From the NCBI RefSeq assembly GCF_030866765.1, contig NZ_CP133017.1, positions 2,834,001-2,898,000 on the forward strand: DNA of 64,000 nucleotides, read 5' to 3'. This document shows positions 23,762 through 31,966 of this stretch, piece after piece. Source of the stretch: Paenibacillus silvisoli (GTDB lineage Bacteria; Bacillota; Bacilli; Paenibacillales; Paenibacillaceae). The notes under the pieces were generated by a model. It made no database searches. It worked only from the letters and a program-made list of their open reading frames with translations, and was not told the DNA's origin. The first letter of the stretch is position 1; each line of letters starts with the position of its first letter. Position numbers and translations under genes: made by a program.

Positions 23762-24523
23762 ATGAAAATCACTGTAATCGGCGGAAGCGGGCTTATTGGC
23801 AAAAACCTTGTCCACTATCTTCGTCAGCAAGGCCATGAGGTTGTGGTCGCATCGCCGTCTCTAGGCGTCAACAGCATTACCGGCGAAGGATTGGCTGAAG
23901 CGTTACGCGAAGCTCAGGTTGTCGTGGACGTATCGAATTCGCCTTCGTTCGAGGATCAGCCGGTCATGGAGTTCTTCACGACGTCGACCCGCAATCTCCT
24001 TGCTACTTCAGCCGCCGCCGGCGTAAAACATTACGTGGCGCTGTCGGTCGTCGGTACCGACCGGCTGCTGCAAAGCGGTTATTTCCGCGCCAAAATGGCT
24101 CAGGAAGAGTTAATCCAGACGTCCGGCCTCCCATATACCATCGTGCGCGCCACGCAGTTTTTCGAATTCGTCGGCAGTATCGCGTACGTGGCGACGGAAG
24201 GGGATTCCGTCCGATTGCCTTCCGCGCTTACGCAGCCCCTTCTTGCGGCTGAAGTGTCTGAAGCGATGGCCGAGTTTACGCTTCGGGAGCCCGTGAACGG
24301 CATCGTCGAGGTGGCCGGTCCGGAGCAAATTCCTCTCGATGAACTCGTCCGGCAGTTCTTGAGCGCGAATCATGACAGCCGTCAGGTGGTTACGGACGAG
24401 AGCGCGCTTTACTTCGGTTCTGTCGAAGTGAACGATGAATCCCTCATTCCGGGCAATAGCAATGCGTGGATCGGCAAGACAAGATATGAAGACTGGCTCA
24501 AACAATCCGTCAAACAAGCGTGA
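23762..24523 (+). CDS. Atypical SDR, NAD(P)H-binding NmrA-like protein
   Basis: 253 aa. The N-terminal GGSGLIGKNLVHYLRQQG is a GGxGxxG Rossmann motif of atypical (extended) SDRs. LSVVGTDRLLQSGYFRAKMAQEELI carries a Tyr-x3-Lys-like pair (YFRAK) seen in NmrA/quinone-oxidoreductase-like proteins, and LPYTIVRATQFFEFV follows as usual. The role is probably NAD(P)-dependent reduction or redox sensing; the substrate is unknown. GGAGGAAG precedes the ATG. A strong terminator follows. Confidence 0.85.
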   Translation: MKITVIGGSGLIGKNLVHYLRQQGHEVVVASPSLGVNSITGEGLAEALREAQVVVDVSNSPSFEDQPVMEFFTTSTRNLLATSAAAGVKHYVALSVVGTDRLLQSGYFRAKMAQEELIQTSGLPYTIVRATQFFEFVGSIAYVATEGDSVRLPSALTQPLLAAEVSEAMAEFTLREPVNGIVEVAGPEQIPLDELVRQFLSANHDSRQVVTDESALYFGSVEVNDESLIPGNSNAWIGKTRYEDWLKQSVKQA

Positions 24524-24530
24524 TGATAAA

Positions 24531-24556
24531 GGAACTGCCGCCGGGCAGTTCCTTTT
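24531..24556 (+). terminator. Rho-independent terminator
   Basis: Arms GGAACTGCC (24531-24539) and GGCAGTTCC (24544-24552) with a short loop, followed by TTTTGTTT. Confidence 0.92.
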
Positions 24557-24606
24557 GTTTCTGGGGATGAATACGGTAAGGCATAGGCAGGAGAGGAGAG
24601 AGGTCC

Positions 24607-25494
24607 ATGATCTATGTCGTACAAAGCGGCGATACGCTGGAGCAGATCGCGTCTCGCTTCGGCTCGACCGTCGCGAAGCTGATGGAGTCCAACGTAATCT
24701 GCAATCCGCAGCTTATTATGGTCGGCCAGCCGCTGCTCATTCCGGATCGCGATTTCGACTACCATCGGGCTGGCGGCTACCCGTATTACATCGTGCAATA
24801 CGGCGATACGCTGCAGTGCTTGGCGCCGCAATTCCTTCAATCGGAGGCTGCGTTCGCCGCCGCCAACCGGCTCCCGGCAGGGTCGCCGCTCACGGTCGGA
24901 AGCGAGCTGCTCGCCGGCTTCTCGGTGCCCGATCCGCAGAAGCTGGCCGCCGATTGGGCGAGGACGGCGACCGATTCCGCCTGCGACTTGAATTCGATGC
25001 AAATGCACGGCATTTACTATATCGGCTCCTTTCAGTGGGAGACGCTCGGCGAAGCGGCGGTGCCTTATTTGACGCCGCTGCTGAAGCACCCGTGAGAAAC
25101 CGTTCGCTATTATACCGTCATGAGCTTGGGGCGAATCGCGACGGGAGAGGCGACAGCTGCCGCGCTGCAATCGGCGTTGGACGATAAAGAGCCGTACGTA
25201 GCCGAGCTGGCGAAGCATGCGCTGCGGCGGTCGCGGCTGGTGCCGGTCGTGACGAAACGGCTGCACGTGCTGACCTCTGATCAGCGGCTCTATGCGGAGC
25301 CGAACGGGAGCTCGAGCTCGGTTCCCGTGCCGGCCGGAACCGAAGTATTTTCGATGAGATGGAACATTCCGAGCGCCACCAACGAGGAGGGGCCAAGAGG
25401 CGGGCTGGAGTACTACGATCAGGTGCAGCTCAGAGAGACTGGACAAATCGGCTATTTGGGCCGGATCGGCTTTAATGACGCGCAGCTTATTTAA
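24607..25494 (+). pseudogene. LysM-HEAT-SH3-like protein split by in-frame TGA
   Basis: One continuous frame of 296 codons is interrupted by TGA at 25093-25095 (codon 163). Before it are two LysM domains (IYVVQSGDTLEQIASRFG at residues 2-19 and YYIVQYGDTLQCLAPQF near 61) and the start of a HEAT-like repeat (EAAVPYLTPLLKHP). After it the same HEAT repeat continues (ETVRYYTVMSLGRIATGEA, then DDKEPYVAELAKHALRR), followed by an SH3-like C terminus (RLYAEPNGSSSSVPVPAG...). The repeat runs through the stop with no gap, so a one-base change in a sense codon, or a sequencing error, explains it best. If real, it makes a 162-residue truncated LysM protein. No signal peptide is seen; spore-coat association is a known use of LysM proteins, here inference. 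Confidence 0.75.
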
Positions 25495-25541
25495 TTCCAT
25501 TAACTAGTGGAAAAAGTACAATAAGTGCAGGAACCCGTTCA

Positions 25542-25570
25542 TTGTCCGCGCAGCCGGACTCCTTGATAAT
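25542..25570 (+). promoter_or_regulatory. Candidate sigma-A promoter of the PhyH gene
   Basis: TTGTCC (25542-25547) and GATAAT (25565-25570) are 17 bp apart, 45 bp before the ATG. Confidence 0.5.
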
Positions 25571-25614
25571 GAAGCTATAACCATTCATTTTTCATTTCCA
25601 AGGAGTGAAGGGCA

Positions 25615-26337
25615 ATGCTGTCAGCGGAACAGTTGAAGCAATACAACGAATTGGGTTATGTCATTATGGAGCAGCTATTCTCGGATGAAGAAATGGACCG
25701 CGTTCGCGCCATCATCGACGACTTCGACCGCGAAGGCGAGGAAGCGCTGCGGAAGGTCGGCAAGAGCTTCATCAACATTCCGAACCAAATCAATTTCACG
25801 TGCAATCTCGCAAGAAGGAATCGCGAGCTGGAGCAGTTCATCGGCGATCAGCGCTTCGTCGATTTGACGACCTCCGTGCTCGGCGGAGACATCCGGCTCT
25901 ATTGGGACCAATCCGTTTACAAACGCCCGGAAGCGAAGCGGGATTTCCCGTGGCATCAGGACAACGGCTATGTGCCGACCGATCCGGTTCATTATATGAC
26001 CTGCTGGCTGGCGCTTGACGACTCGACGATCGAGAACGGCTGCATCTGGATTCAGCCCGGCTCGCATCATCAAGGCTTTGTCGAGCATGTGAAGACGGAC
26101 GCCGGCTGGCAGTGCTATTTCGGCGAAGATCCGGGTCAGCCGGTACCGCTCAAGAAAGGCAGCATGGTGATTTTCCACTCGCTGCTGTTCCACCGCAGTA
26201 CGCCGAACCAAAGCAACGGAACGCGGAAAGCGTACGTTATTCAATACTCCGTGGAAGGCGCCAAAAATCCGGATACCGGAAAAGTATTCGACAACGGCCC
26301 GCTCATCGCGAAAGACGGCCTTGCCGTGATCGCGTAA
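25615..26337 (+). CDS. Phytanoyl-CoA dioxygenase family (PhyH) oxygenase
   Basis: 240 aa Fe(II)/2-oxoglutarate-dependent oxygenase of the PhyH superfamily. The metal facial triad is visible as the HxD of FPWHQDNGYVP and the distal His of LLFHRSTPNQS, followed by the 2-oxoglutarate Arg in NGTRKAYVIQY. The jelly-roll core includes LYWDQSVYKRP and IWIQPGSHHQG. Bacterial members hydroxylate many small molecules, so the substrate is not predictable. AAGGAGTGAAGG precedes the ATG. A DUF1450 gene follows with a one-base overlap (TAATG), and an AraC regulator follows that, suggesting an inducible unit. Confidence 0.87.
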   Translation: MLSAEQLKQYNELGYVIMEQLFSDEEMDRVRAIIDDFDREGEEALRKVGKSFINIPNQINFTCNLARRNRELEQFIGDQRFVDLTTSVLGGDIRLYWDQSVYKRPEAKRDFPWHQDNGYVPTDPVHYMTCWLALDDSTIENGCIWIQPGSHHQGFVEHVKTDAGWQCYFGEDPGQPVPLKKGSMVIFHSLLFHRSTPNQSNGTRKAYVIQYSVEGAKNPDTGKVFDNGPLIAKDGLAVIA

Positions 26338-26561
26338 TGAAATCGGTCTTCGTCGTTTGTTTGCGCAACCTGCAGGAGAACCAACACGGCATGCTGCTCG
26401 ATCAGCTTGTCGGGGATGGTCATGACGTGTCGCTCGCCCACTGCCTTAACCAATGCGTCGGATGCAGGCGCGGTCCGGCGTTGTCGATGGACGGTACGTG
26501 GATCGGGTCGGCGGATGAATCGGAGCTTCGCGATGCGATCGAGGCGCAGCTGCCGAAATAA
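26337..26561 (+). CDS. DUF1450 family small Cys-rich protein
   Basis: 74 aa, starting with ATG that shares one base with the TAA stop of the PhyH gene, which indicates coupling. The pattern is one Cys near the N terminus (VFVVCLRNLQ) and a cluster CLNQCVGCRRGPALSMDGTW, then ESELRDAIEAQL. This fits the YuzB/DUF1450 family, whose thioredoxin-like fold resembles [2Fe-2S] ferredoxins. Four cysteines could bind iron-sulphur or zinc. Linked to an iron-dependent oxygenase, an electron-supply or metal role is possible, but that is inference. Confidence 0.75.
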   Translation: MKSVFVVCLRNLQENQHGMLLDQLVGDGHDVSLAHCLNQCVGCRRGPALSMDGTWIGSADESELRDAIEAQLPK

Positions 26562-26632
26562 ACGGTTCCTATCGCTCGCGGGCTGGTGTAAACTAGTACC
26601 ATAACGAGCTGTTGGAATGGGCAGGTGAAACC

Positions 26633-27490
26633 GTGGCAATGAGCGCGACATCAAGCTTCGAGCAATGGCAGGTCAGCGTCTATCGCGTAGACGTCGGCAC
26701 CTACGACACGTTAAATCTAGAGATCACCTATCCGAATTGGGTGATCAGCCATGTGCGGCAAGGCCACGTCTTCACGGAGACAGGCGGCGAGCGCCACGAG
26801 GTACGCGAAGGAGGGGTCATGCTGCACCCTCCTTTTTTGCCGTTTTCGGAGAGGGCGTCGGTGCCGGGCGTGCACGAGTGGGTGTCGGTTCAGATCCAGA
26901 CCAGCTACAACATCGACCTGTTCCAGCTCTATCCGGTACAGCCGGTTGTGCAGCTGAAGGATCGCGATGCGTTCAGCCACGTGTTTCAATCGCTCCTACG
27001 CACCTGGCGGAACGAGTCGCCATTTCGGGAGATGTCGTTGACGGCCGATATGCTGCGTCTTGCCGCCATGCTGCTTGAAAGCTGGGATGAGAACGGCAGA
27101 GTCGGACGAAGCGAAGCCTACTCGGCGAAGTACGACCGGTTCTTTCCGATTATCCGGTATATGGCCGATCATATGGCCCAGAAGCTTTCGCGCGACATGC
27201 TGGCGGAAAAGGTTCATTTAAACACAAACTATTTCGACCGCGCTTTTCATGAAGCTTACGGCATCAATCCGATGCAGATGCTGCGGCAAATGCGGCTGAA
27301 CAAAGTGAAGCGGCTGCTCGAAACGACGGAAGCGCCGCTAAGCGAGCTGGCATCGTATTGCGGACTGGGAGACGCTGCCTATTTAAGCCGGCAATTCGTC
27401 AAAACCTTCGGCATGACGCCAGGCAAATACAAGCAGCTGATCCGATCGGCGCAAACGAACTTTATGGCCAAGGCGGAGAAAAAGTCGTAG
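26633..27490 (+). CDS. AraC family transcriptional regulator
   Basis: About 285 aa. The C-terminal 100 residues hold two AraC helix-turn-helix motifs: LSRDMLAEKVHLNTNYFDRA, and then PLSELASYCGLGDAAYLSRQ followed by FVKTFGMTPGKYKQ, the family signature. The N-terminal half is a cupin-like ligand-binding domain (HEVREGGVMLHPPFLPF). Starts at 26633 (GTG) and 26639 (ATG) are possible; AGGTG at 26623-26627 favours the GTG. It follows the PhyH-DUF1450 pair by 71 bp and may regulate it. Confidence 0.87.
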   Translation: MAMSATSSFEQWQVSVYRVDVGTYDTLNLEITYPNWVISHVRQGHVFTETGGERHEVREGGVMLHPPFLPFSERASVPGVHEWVSVQIQTSYNIDLFQLYPVQPVVQLKDRDAFSHVFQSLLRTWRNESPFREMSLTADMLRLAAMLLESWDENGRVGRSEAYSAKYDRFFPIIRYMADHMAQKLSRDMLAEKVHLNTNYFDRAFHEAYGINPMQMLRQMRLNKVKRLLETTEAPLSELASYCGLGDAAYLSRQFVKTFGMTPGKYKQLIRSAQTNFMAKAEKKS

Positions 27491-27524
27491 AGCATGCGAT
27501 CGAGGAGAAGGAGAGGATAGGAAC

Positions 27525-28190
27525 ATGGAAAAACAGGGAATCAAGGCATTGAAGCTGGCTATGAACGTAAACGGAAATGAATTTGTCGTGCATGCTGCAG
27601 TCATTTGGGACGAGCAGGAATTAATTCTCGTCGATACCGGCCTGGCTGGCCAAACGGAGCTGATCCGCGCCGCGATGAGCGAGGAAGGCTTCGACTTTGA
27701 CAAGCTGACCAAAATCATCATCACGCATCAAGACCGCGACCATATCGGATCGCTGCCGGAGCTGGTCGCCCTGTTCAATAACCGATTGGAGGTCATTGCT
27801 CACGAAGCGGCAGTGCCGTTTCTCGAAGGGGAGGTTCCGCTGGTCAAGAGCAAGACGACGGTGACAACGCCCGTGAAAGTCAATACGACCGTAGTTGACG
27901 GCGAGCTTCTTCCATATGCCGGAGGGATCAAAGTCATCTACACGCCAGGGCACTCGCCGGATCATATTGCCCTATACCATGAACCGGGCAAGACGCTCGT
28001 AACCGGCGATTCGCTTACGGCGAACGAAGGCGTGCTGCTGCCGCCCGCGGCGAACTTTACGCCGGATTGGGATACGGCCATCCAGTCCGTCACCAAATTC
28101 CGATTCCTCGACATTGCGGCTGCGATCGTTTATCACGGTGGCATATGCACCGACCACCTTCAAGAGCGGTTGGCTGAAATCGCCAAATAG
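27525..28190 (+). CDS. Metallo-beta-lactamase fold hydrolase
   Basis: 221 aa MBL-fold protein. The metal motif is THQDRDHIG (His68, Asp70, Asp72, His73); the usual second His of HxHxDH is replaced by Asp, a variant found in many Bacillota MBL proteins. Further ligands are visible in YTPGHSPDHIALY, VTGDSLT and the final His in VYHGG. Such enzymes include glyoxalase II-like thioesterases and lactonases; the substrate is unknown. GGAGAGG precedes the ATG. It follows the AraC gene by 34 bp and ends at a strong terminator. Confidence 0.85.
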   Translation: MEKQGIKALKLAMNVNGNEFVVHAAVIWDEQELILVDTGLAGQTELIRAAMSEEGFDFDKLTKIIITHQDRDHIGSLPELVALFNNRLEVIAHEAAVPFLEGEVPLVKSKTTVTTPVKVNTTVVDGELLPYAGGIKVIYTPGHSPDHIALYHEPGKTLVTGDSLTANEGVLLPPAANFTPDWDTAIQSVTKFRFLDIAAAIVYHGGICTDHLQERLAEIAK

Positions 28191-28205
28191 GTTTTTCAAA
28201 TCCCG

Positions 28206-28248
28206 AAATCCCGGTTATCCGTTGCTCGAACGGAGACCGGGATTTTTT
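28206..28248 (+). terminator. Rho-independent terminator
   Basis: Arms AATCCCGGT and ACCGGGATT with an inner CCGTT/AACGG stem, followed by a run of T residues, about 15 bp after the MBL gene. Confidence 0.92.
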
Positions 28249-28298
28249 AGTACAGGATAGTCCTTGCCTGCGGTGAAAAAATAACGGCAGAACCGCTA

Positions 28299-28327
28299 TT
28301 GACAGAAATAGCTTTGTGTTGTATTTT
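28299..28327 (+). promoter_or_regulatory. Sigma-A promoter of the MarR-MFS operon
   Basis: A perfect TTGACA (28299-28304) and TATTTT (28322-28327) are 17 bp apart; transcription should begin near 28334. Confidence 0.75.
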
Positions 28328-28339
28328 CTTAGAGGCCTA

Positions 28340-28360
28340 TTATCTTACTGACTAAGATAA
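28340..28360. promoter_or_regulatory. Likely MarR operator
   Basis: TTATCTTA and TAAGATAA form a perfect inverted repeat with a 5-bp spacer. The site covers about +7 to +27 of the predicted transcript, ideal for autorepression by the MarR protein encoded 16 bp downstream. A looser TTACT/AGTAA repeat flanks it. Confidence 0.75.
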
Positions 28361-28375
28361 TGAATTAGTAAGTAA

Positions 28376-28864
28376 ATGAATGGGGAAACAATACCTGCTG
28401 GGAACGGAGGGAGAACAATAGCGGAACCGGGCGGTAACCATACGAAAATCGCGGAGCTGCAGCTTGTCATGGAACGTTTCGCCCATCGGGCGAAGAAACG
28501 GATGAAGGCGCTGGAGCACCCCTATAGCCTTGCGAGCGCGCATATTTTTATTCTGATGTATTTAAACAATACCGATGCGTGCCGCGTGAACGATGTCGTG
28601 AAATTTCTCGGCATCACCTCGGGCGCGGCGACCGGACTGACGGATAAGCTCGTTTCGTTGGGACTGATCGAGCGGACGAGGCCGGAGGATGACCGGCGCG
28701 TCGTCTTGCTCAGCTTGACGGAGAAGGGCAAGGAAGCGGTGGGCATTATCCGCAAGCAGCGCATGGAGTGGTTTACGGATTTGGTCGGCCAGCTGGACGA
28801 GGAGAAGCTGGATCTCGTGTTAAACGCGTTCAACATTTTGCTGGACGTTCTGGAAGAGAAATAG
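28376..28864 (+). CDS. MarR family transcriptional regulator
   Basis: 162 aa. The winged helix is clear: SLASAHIFILMYLNNTDACR, then VNDVVKFLGITSGAATGLTDKLVSLGLIERTRPEDDRRVVLLSLTEKGKEA, including the Asp-Arg-Arg wing. C-terminal helices form the dimer interface. The ATG at 28376 lacks a good ribosome binding site, and about 20 residues at the N terminus look atypical, so the true start may be later. The upstream promoter has a perfect inverted repeat operator, and the gene is followed closely by an efflux pump, a standard autoregulated drug-response unit. Confidence 0.88.
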   Translation: MNGETIPAGNGGRTIAEPGGNHTKIAELQLVMERFAHRAKKRMKALEHPYSLASAHIFILMYLNNTDACRVNDVVKFLGITSGAATGLTDKLVSLGLIERTRPEDDRRVVLLSLTEKGKEAVGIIRKQRMEWFTDLVGQLDEEKLDLVLNAFNILLDVLEEK

Positions 28865-28889
28865 ACATCATGTGAAGGAAGTGGCCTTA

Positions 28890-30461
28890 TTGACTAATTT
28901 ATCACCCCGGCAGCTCAAATGGATCGTCACCGGGCTCATGCTCGGCCTGCTGCTCGGCTCGCTCGATCAGACGATCGTCTCGACGGCGATGCCGCATGTT
29001 ATCGCGGAATTAAACGGATTCGAAATGTACAGCTGGGTGTTCACCATCTACATGCTGACGTCGACAACGGCGGTTCCGATCTTCGGCAAGCTCGCGGACT
29101 TGTTCGGCAGACGGCTGATTTACTTGATCGGCATGGGCTTGTTCCTGCTCGGTTCGGCGCTGTGCGGCTTATCGCAGGACATGACGCAGTTGATCGTATT
29201 CCGCGCGATTCAAGGTATCGGCGCAGGCGCGTTGATGCCGATCGCGATGACCATTATCGGCGATATTTTCCCGCCGGACCGCCGCGGCAAGATGCAGGGC
29301 GTATTCGGCGCCGTATTCGGTCTTTCGAGCGTCGTCGGACCGGCGGTCGGCGGCTTTATCGTCGACCATATCGCGTGGCAGTGGATTTTCTACATCAACC
29401 TTCCGTTCGGTATTTTTGCGGCCATCATTCTTGCTATTGCGCTTAAGGAATCGAAGGGCACGGAGAAGAAATCGATCGACTGGGGCGGCGCCGCTACGCT
29501 TACCGGCGCGGTCGTGGCCTTCCTGCTCGCGATCGAGATGGGCGGAAGCGGCCCGTCCGAAGGCGGCATGAAGCATTACGCGTGGGATTCGCCGCAAATT
29601 CTCGGGTTGTTCGGCGCGAGCCTGCTGCTGATCCTGCTGTTCAGCTGGATCGAGTCCAAGGTGAAGGAGCCGATCATTCCGCTGAAGCTGTTCAAGCTTC
29701 GCGCCATTTCCGTTTCCAGCATCGTGGGCTTTATGATGGGGATGGGGATGTTCGGCGCCATCACGTATATTCCGCTTTACTCGCAAGCCGTTATCGGTAC
29801 ATCGGCCTCCAATTCCGGCTATATTTTGACACCGTTGATGCTCTCGCTCATTCTGTCCAGCATTATCGGCGGTATTCTGATTAAGAAGCTGAGCTATCGG
29901 GCCATTGTGATGACATCGATGGCGGTTATGACGGTCGGTTACTTTCTGATGTCCCGAATGGATGTCAACACGAGCAGCCTGGAGCTTATTATGTACATGA
30001 TCATTGTCGGCATCGGCATGGGCGCCTTGATGCCGGTGCTCACCATTGCGGCGCAAAGCGCGGTCGGCCACGATCTTCGCGGCGTTGCGACGTCGACGAC
30101 GCAGTTTACCCGCTCCATCGGCGGTACGGTCGGCGTTGCGATCATGGGCGTTATTATGACGAATAACATGACGAACGGCATTAAAGACATCGGCAAAGAT
30201 TTTACGGATATCCCGGCCGAGAATCTGTCCCAGCTGGCGAATCCGCAGGCGCTGCTGCAGCCGGAAATTAAAGCTCAAATTCCGGAAAAGCTGCTTCATG
30301 CGCTGCAAGTGATTTTGAGCGACGCCATCACGTCCGTCTTTATCATCGGCGTTATCGTCGTACTGGTCGGTTTGGTGTCCGCGATCTTCTTCGGCAAGCT
30401 GCGGATGCCGAAACGCGAAGAGGGCGAGGAAGTCTTCAAAGCGGAGCCGGATTTGATCTAG
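28890..30461 (+). CDS. MFS drug exporter, EmrB/QacA (DHA2) family, 14 TM
   Basis: About 523 aa with some 14 transmembrane segments. DHA2 signatures include the first-helix motif LDQTIVSTAMPHV, motif A GKLADLFGRRLIYLIG, IQGIGAGALMPIAM and motif C GPAVGG near helix 5 (SSVVGPAVGGFI). These proteins export cationic drugs, dyes and antibiotics by proton antiport. A TTG start at 28890 is preferred, because AAGGAAGTGG lies just upstream; a GTG at 28872 would bury that site inside the gene. It follows the MarR gene by about 25 bp and is probably co-transcribed and repressed by it. Confidence 0.9.
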   Translation: MTNLSPRQLKWIVTGLMLGLLLGSLDQTIVSTAMPHVIAELNGFEMYSWVFTIYMLTSTTAVPIFGKLADLFGRRLIYLIGMGLFLLGSALCGLSQDMTQLIVFRAIQGIGAGALMPIAMTIIGDIFPPDRRGKMQGVFGAVFGLSSVVGPAVGGFIVDHIAWQWIFYINLPFGIFAAIILAIALKESKGTEKKSIDWGGAATLTGAVVAFLLAIEMGGSGPSEGGMKHYAWDSPQILGLFGASLLLILLFSWIESKVKEPIIPLKLFKLRAISVSSIVGFMMGMGMFGAITYIPLYSQAVIGTSASNSGYILTPLMLSLILSSIIGGILIKKLSYRAIVMTSMAVMTVGYFLMSRMDVNTSSLELIMYMIIVGIGMGALMPVLTIAAQSAVGHDLRGVATSTTQFTRSIGGTVGVAIMGVIMTNNMTNGIKDIGKDFTDIPAENLSQLANPQALLQPEIKAQIPEKLLHALQVILSDAITSVFIIGVIVVLVGLVSAIFFGKLRMPKREEGEEVFKAEPDLI

Positions 30462-30477
30462 TGGCTTGTTAAATGAA

Positions 30478-30518
30478 CATCTTGAACGGATGGATGCCGT
30501 CCGTTCAAGGTGTTTTTT
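30478..30518 (+). terminator. Rho-independent terminator
   Basis: Thirteen-bp arms CATCTTGAACGGA and TCCGTTCAAGGTG (one G-T pair) followed by TTTTTT. Confidence 0.93.
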
Positions 30519-30541
30519 CATTTTGACTAAAGTGACGGCAA

Positions 30542-31303
30542 ATGGCAGATGCTAGTACGAAAAATGCCACCACGACGAGGATTATGAACACTAGAACTCG
30601 CACGCTCATCTATGGATTATTAATAAGCTGTATCCTTTTGGCCGGGGCGGTTGTCGTCCAGCGGCATTCGGCGCTGCAGAGCCGGCGAAGCGAACGGGAA
30701 GCGATTAAGCTGTACGGGGAGAAGAACGACGAGCTGTTTCTGGAATTGATCTCGAAGTTCGAATCGCTGCAGCCGCTATCCGATACGCTTTCGAGCATTT
30801 CATCGATCACCGATATGAAGGATCGCGTACATAACCAGATGCTGTTGGATCTCGGCAAGAAGCAAGCGGATACGGCAACGGACGATATCATTCAGCTGAT
30901 TCAAGCTGCCGATGTAACCGAGGAAGATGAAAAGCTGCGGTATCGCGTCAATATGCTCATCATGACCTCGAAGAAGCAGGAGGATGTTGCGCTGCTTGCT
31001 TTTTCGGGCAATCTATGGCGCGCTGTTTACAATACCAGTTCTCGATATTGGCACTCGGAACCAAAGGTGATCGACCGGCACTCGTTGTACGCGATGAGCG
31101 AAGCGGCGATTGAAGTCAATGCGTTGAACCAGACCATGCTGACGATGCGGGCTCGCGCGCAATCATTGAGGGAGCAGTCGGACGCCGAAGATACCAAGGT
31201 CAGAATTCCTCTGCTCAAGCAGGAGCTGCTCGACAGCCTGGCGCCGCATTTGCAGAAGCTTGCGCAAATTAACGATTCATATAACACCGAAGCGGCTAAG
31301 TAA
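30542..31303 (+). CDS. Membrane-anchored hypothetical protein
   Basis: 253 aa of unknown family. After a short basic cytoplasmic tail, one transmembrane segment (TLIYGLLISCILLAGAVVV, about residues 21-39) is followed by a long, mostly helical, charged extracytoplasmic region with predicted coiled-coil-like character (KNDELFLELISKFESLQPL; RARAQSLREQSDAEDTK). No catalytic motif is recognised. The topology recalls the sensor part of methyl-accepting or signalling proteins without an output domain. The start at 30542 has a weak ribosome binding site; an ATG at 30584 is an alternative. Confidence 0.65.
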   Translation: MADASTKNATTTRIMNTRTRTLIYGLLISCILLAGAVVVQRHSALQSRRSEREAIKLYGEKNDELFLELISKFESLQPLSDTLSSISSITDMKDRVHNQMLLDLGKKQADTATDDIIQLIQAADVTEEDEKLRYRVNMLIMTSKKQEDVALLAFSGNLWRAVYNTSSRYWHSEPKVIDRHSLYAMSEAAIEVNALNQTMLTMRARAQSLREQSDAEDTKVRIPLLKQELLDSLAPHLQKLAQINDSYNTEAAK

Positions 31304-31369
31304 TGGAATAAATAACCAGGCACCCTCCCTATAGTTTGCTATAATTAGACACTGGGAGGTGTTTGACGC

Positions 31370-31894
31370 ATGGATATCAAGAAACCGCTGGCAGGCACAT
31401 ATAACAAGGCATGGCAGCCGTATTTGGACCGCGTGGAAGAAGGGGATCTGCTGCTGCTGTTAGCCGATCAAGAACGAAGGGTAGTGGACCGTCTCCGTTC
31501 GCTTACGGATGAACAGGGATTGTACCGGTACGGCGAAGGAAAATGGAGCTTGAAGGAGCTGCTCGGTCACATCATCGACACGGAGCGGATTATGAGCTAC
31601 CGCCTTCTATGCGCAGCGCGGGGCGATTTGACGCCGCTGCCTCGGCATCCGGAGGTGTACGTGAATTTAACGAATTTCGACCGCAGGCCATTATCGGATT
31701 TGATTGCCGAATTTCGCGCGGTACGGGCATCGACTTACGCGCTTGTGAACGGGTTGACGGAAACGGAGCTCGGGCAGTCCGCGGTCGTGAATGATGTGAG
31801 AACAACGGCAGCCGCAATCGTTTATTTTATGCTCGGTCATGCGCAGCATCATATTGAAGTTGCGGAACGTTTGTATTTTCCTCTCGAAAGCTGA
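31370..31894 (+). CDS. DinB family protein
   Basis: 174 aa four-helix bundle of the DinB/YfiT-like superfamily. Likely metal-binding histidines are in ELLGHIIDTERIMSYRLL and near the C terminus in MLGHAQHHIEVAERL. DinB_2 members are Ni/Zn-binding, often thiol-transferase-like; the reaction is not predictable. GGGAGGTG lies eight bases upstream of the ATG, and a TATAAT (31340-31345) sits 25 bp before that. Confidence 0.85.
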   Translation: MDIKKPLAGTYNKAWQPYLDRVEEGDLLLLLADQERRVVDRLRSLTDEQGLYRYGEGKWSLKELLGHIIDTERIMSYRLLCAARGDLTPLPRHPEVYVNLTNFDRRPLSDLIAEFRAVRASTYALVNGLTETELGQSAVVNDVRTTAAAIVYFMLGHAQHHIEVAERLYFPLES

Positions 31895-31966
31895 GAATTT
31901 CGAGCATAGCGGCAGTCGGAGCCTTTGCTATAATGACACTATCAAACTAGCAAAGCCGGTGAAACG

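Noticed and set aside
25093..25095. Selenocysteine at the in-frame TGA
   Set aside because: The residue lies inside a HEAT repeat with no redox site, and no convincing stem-loop follows the codon.
24409..25500. 363-residue minus-strand frame spanning the LysM gene
   Set aside because: Although uninterrupted, it is Arg-rich and has no domain, while the plus strand shows two LysM domains and a HEAT repeat.
29169..30521. 450-residue minus-strand frame
   Set aside because: Opposite the 14-helix MFS exporter; the product is Asn/His/Arg-rich, as expected for the antisense of a membrane protein.
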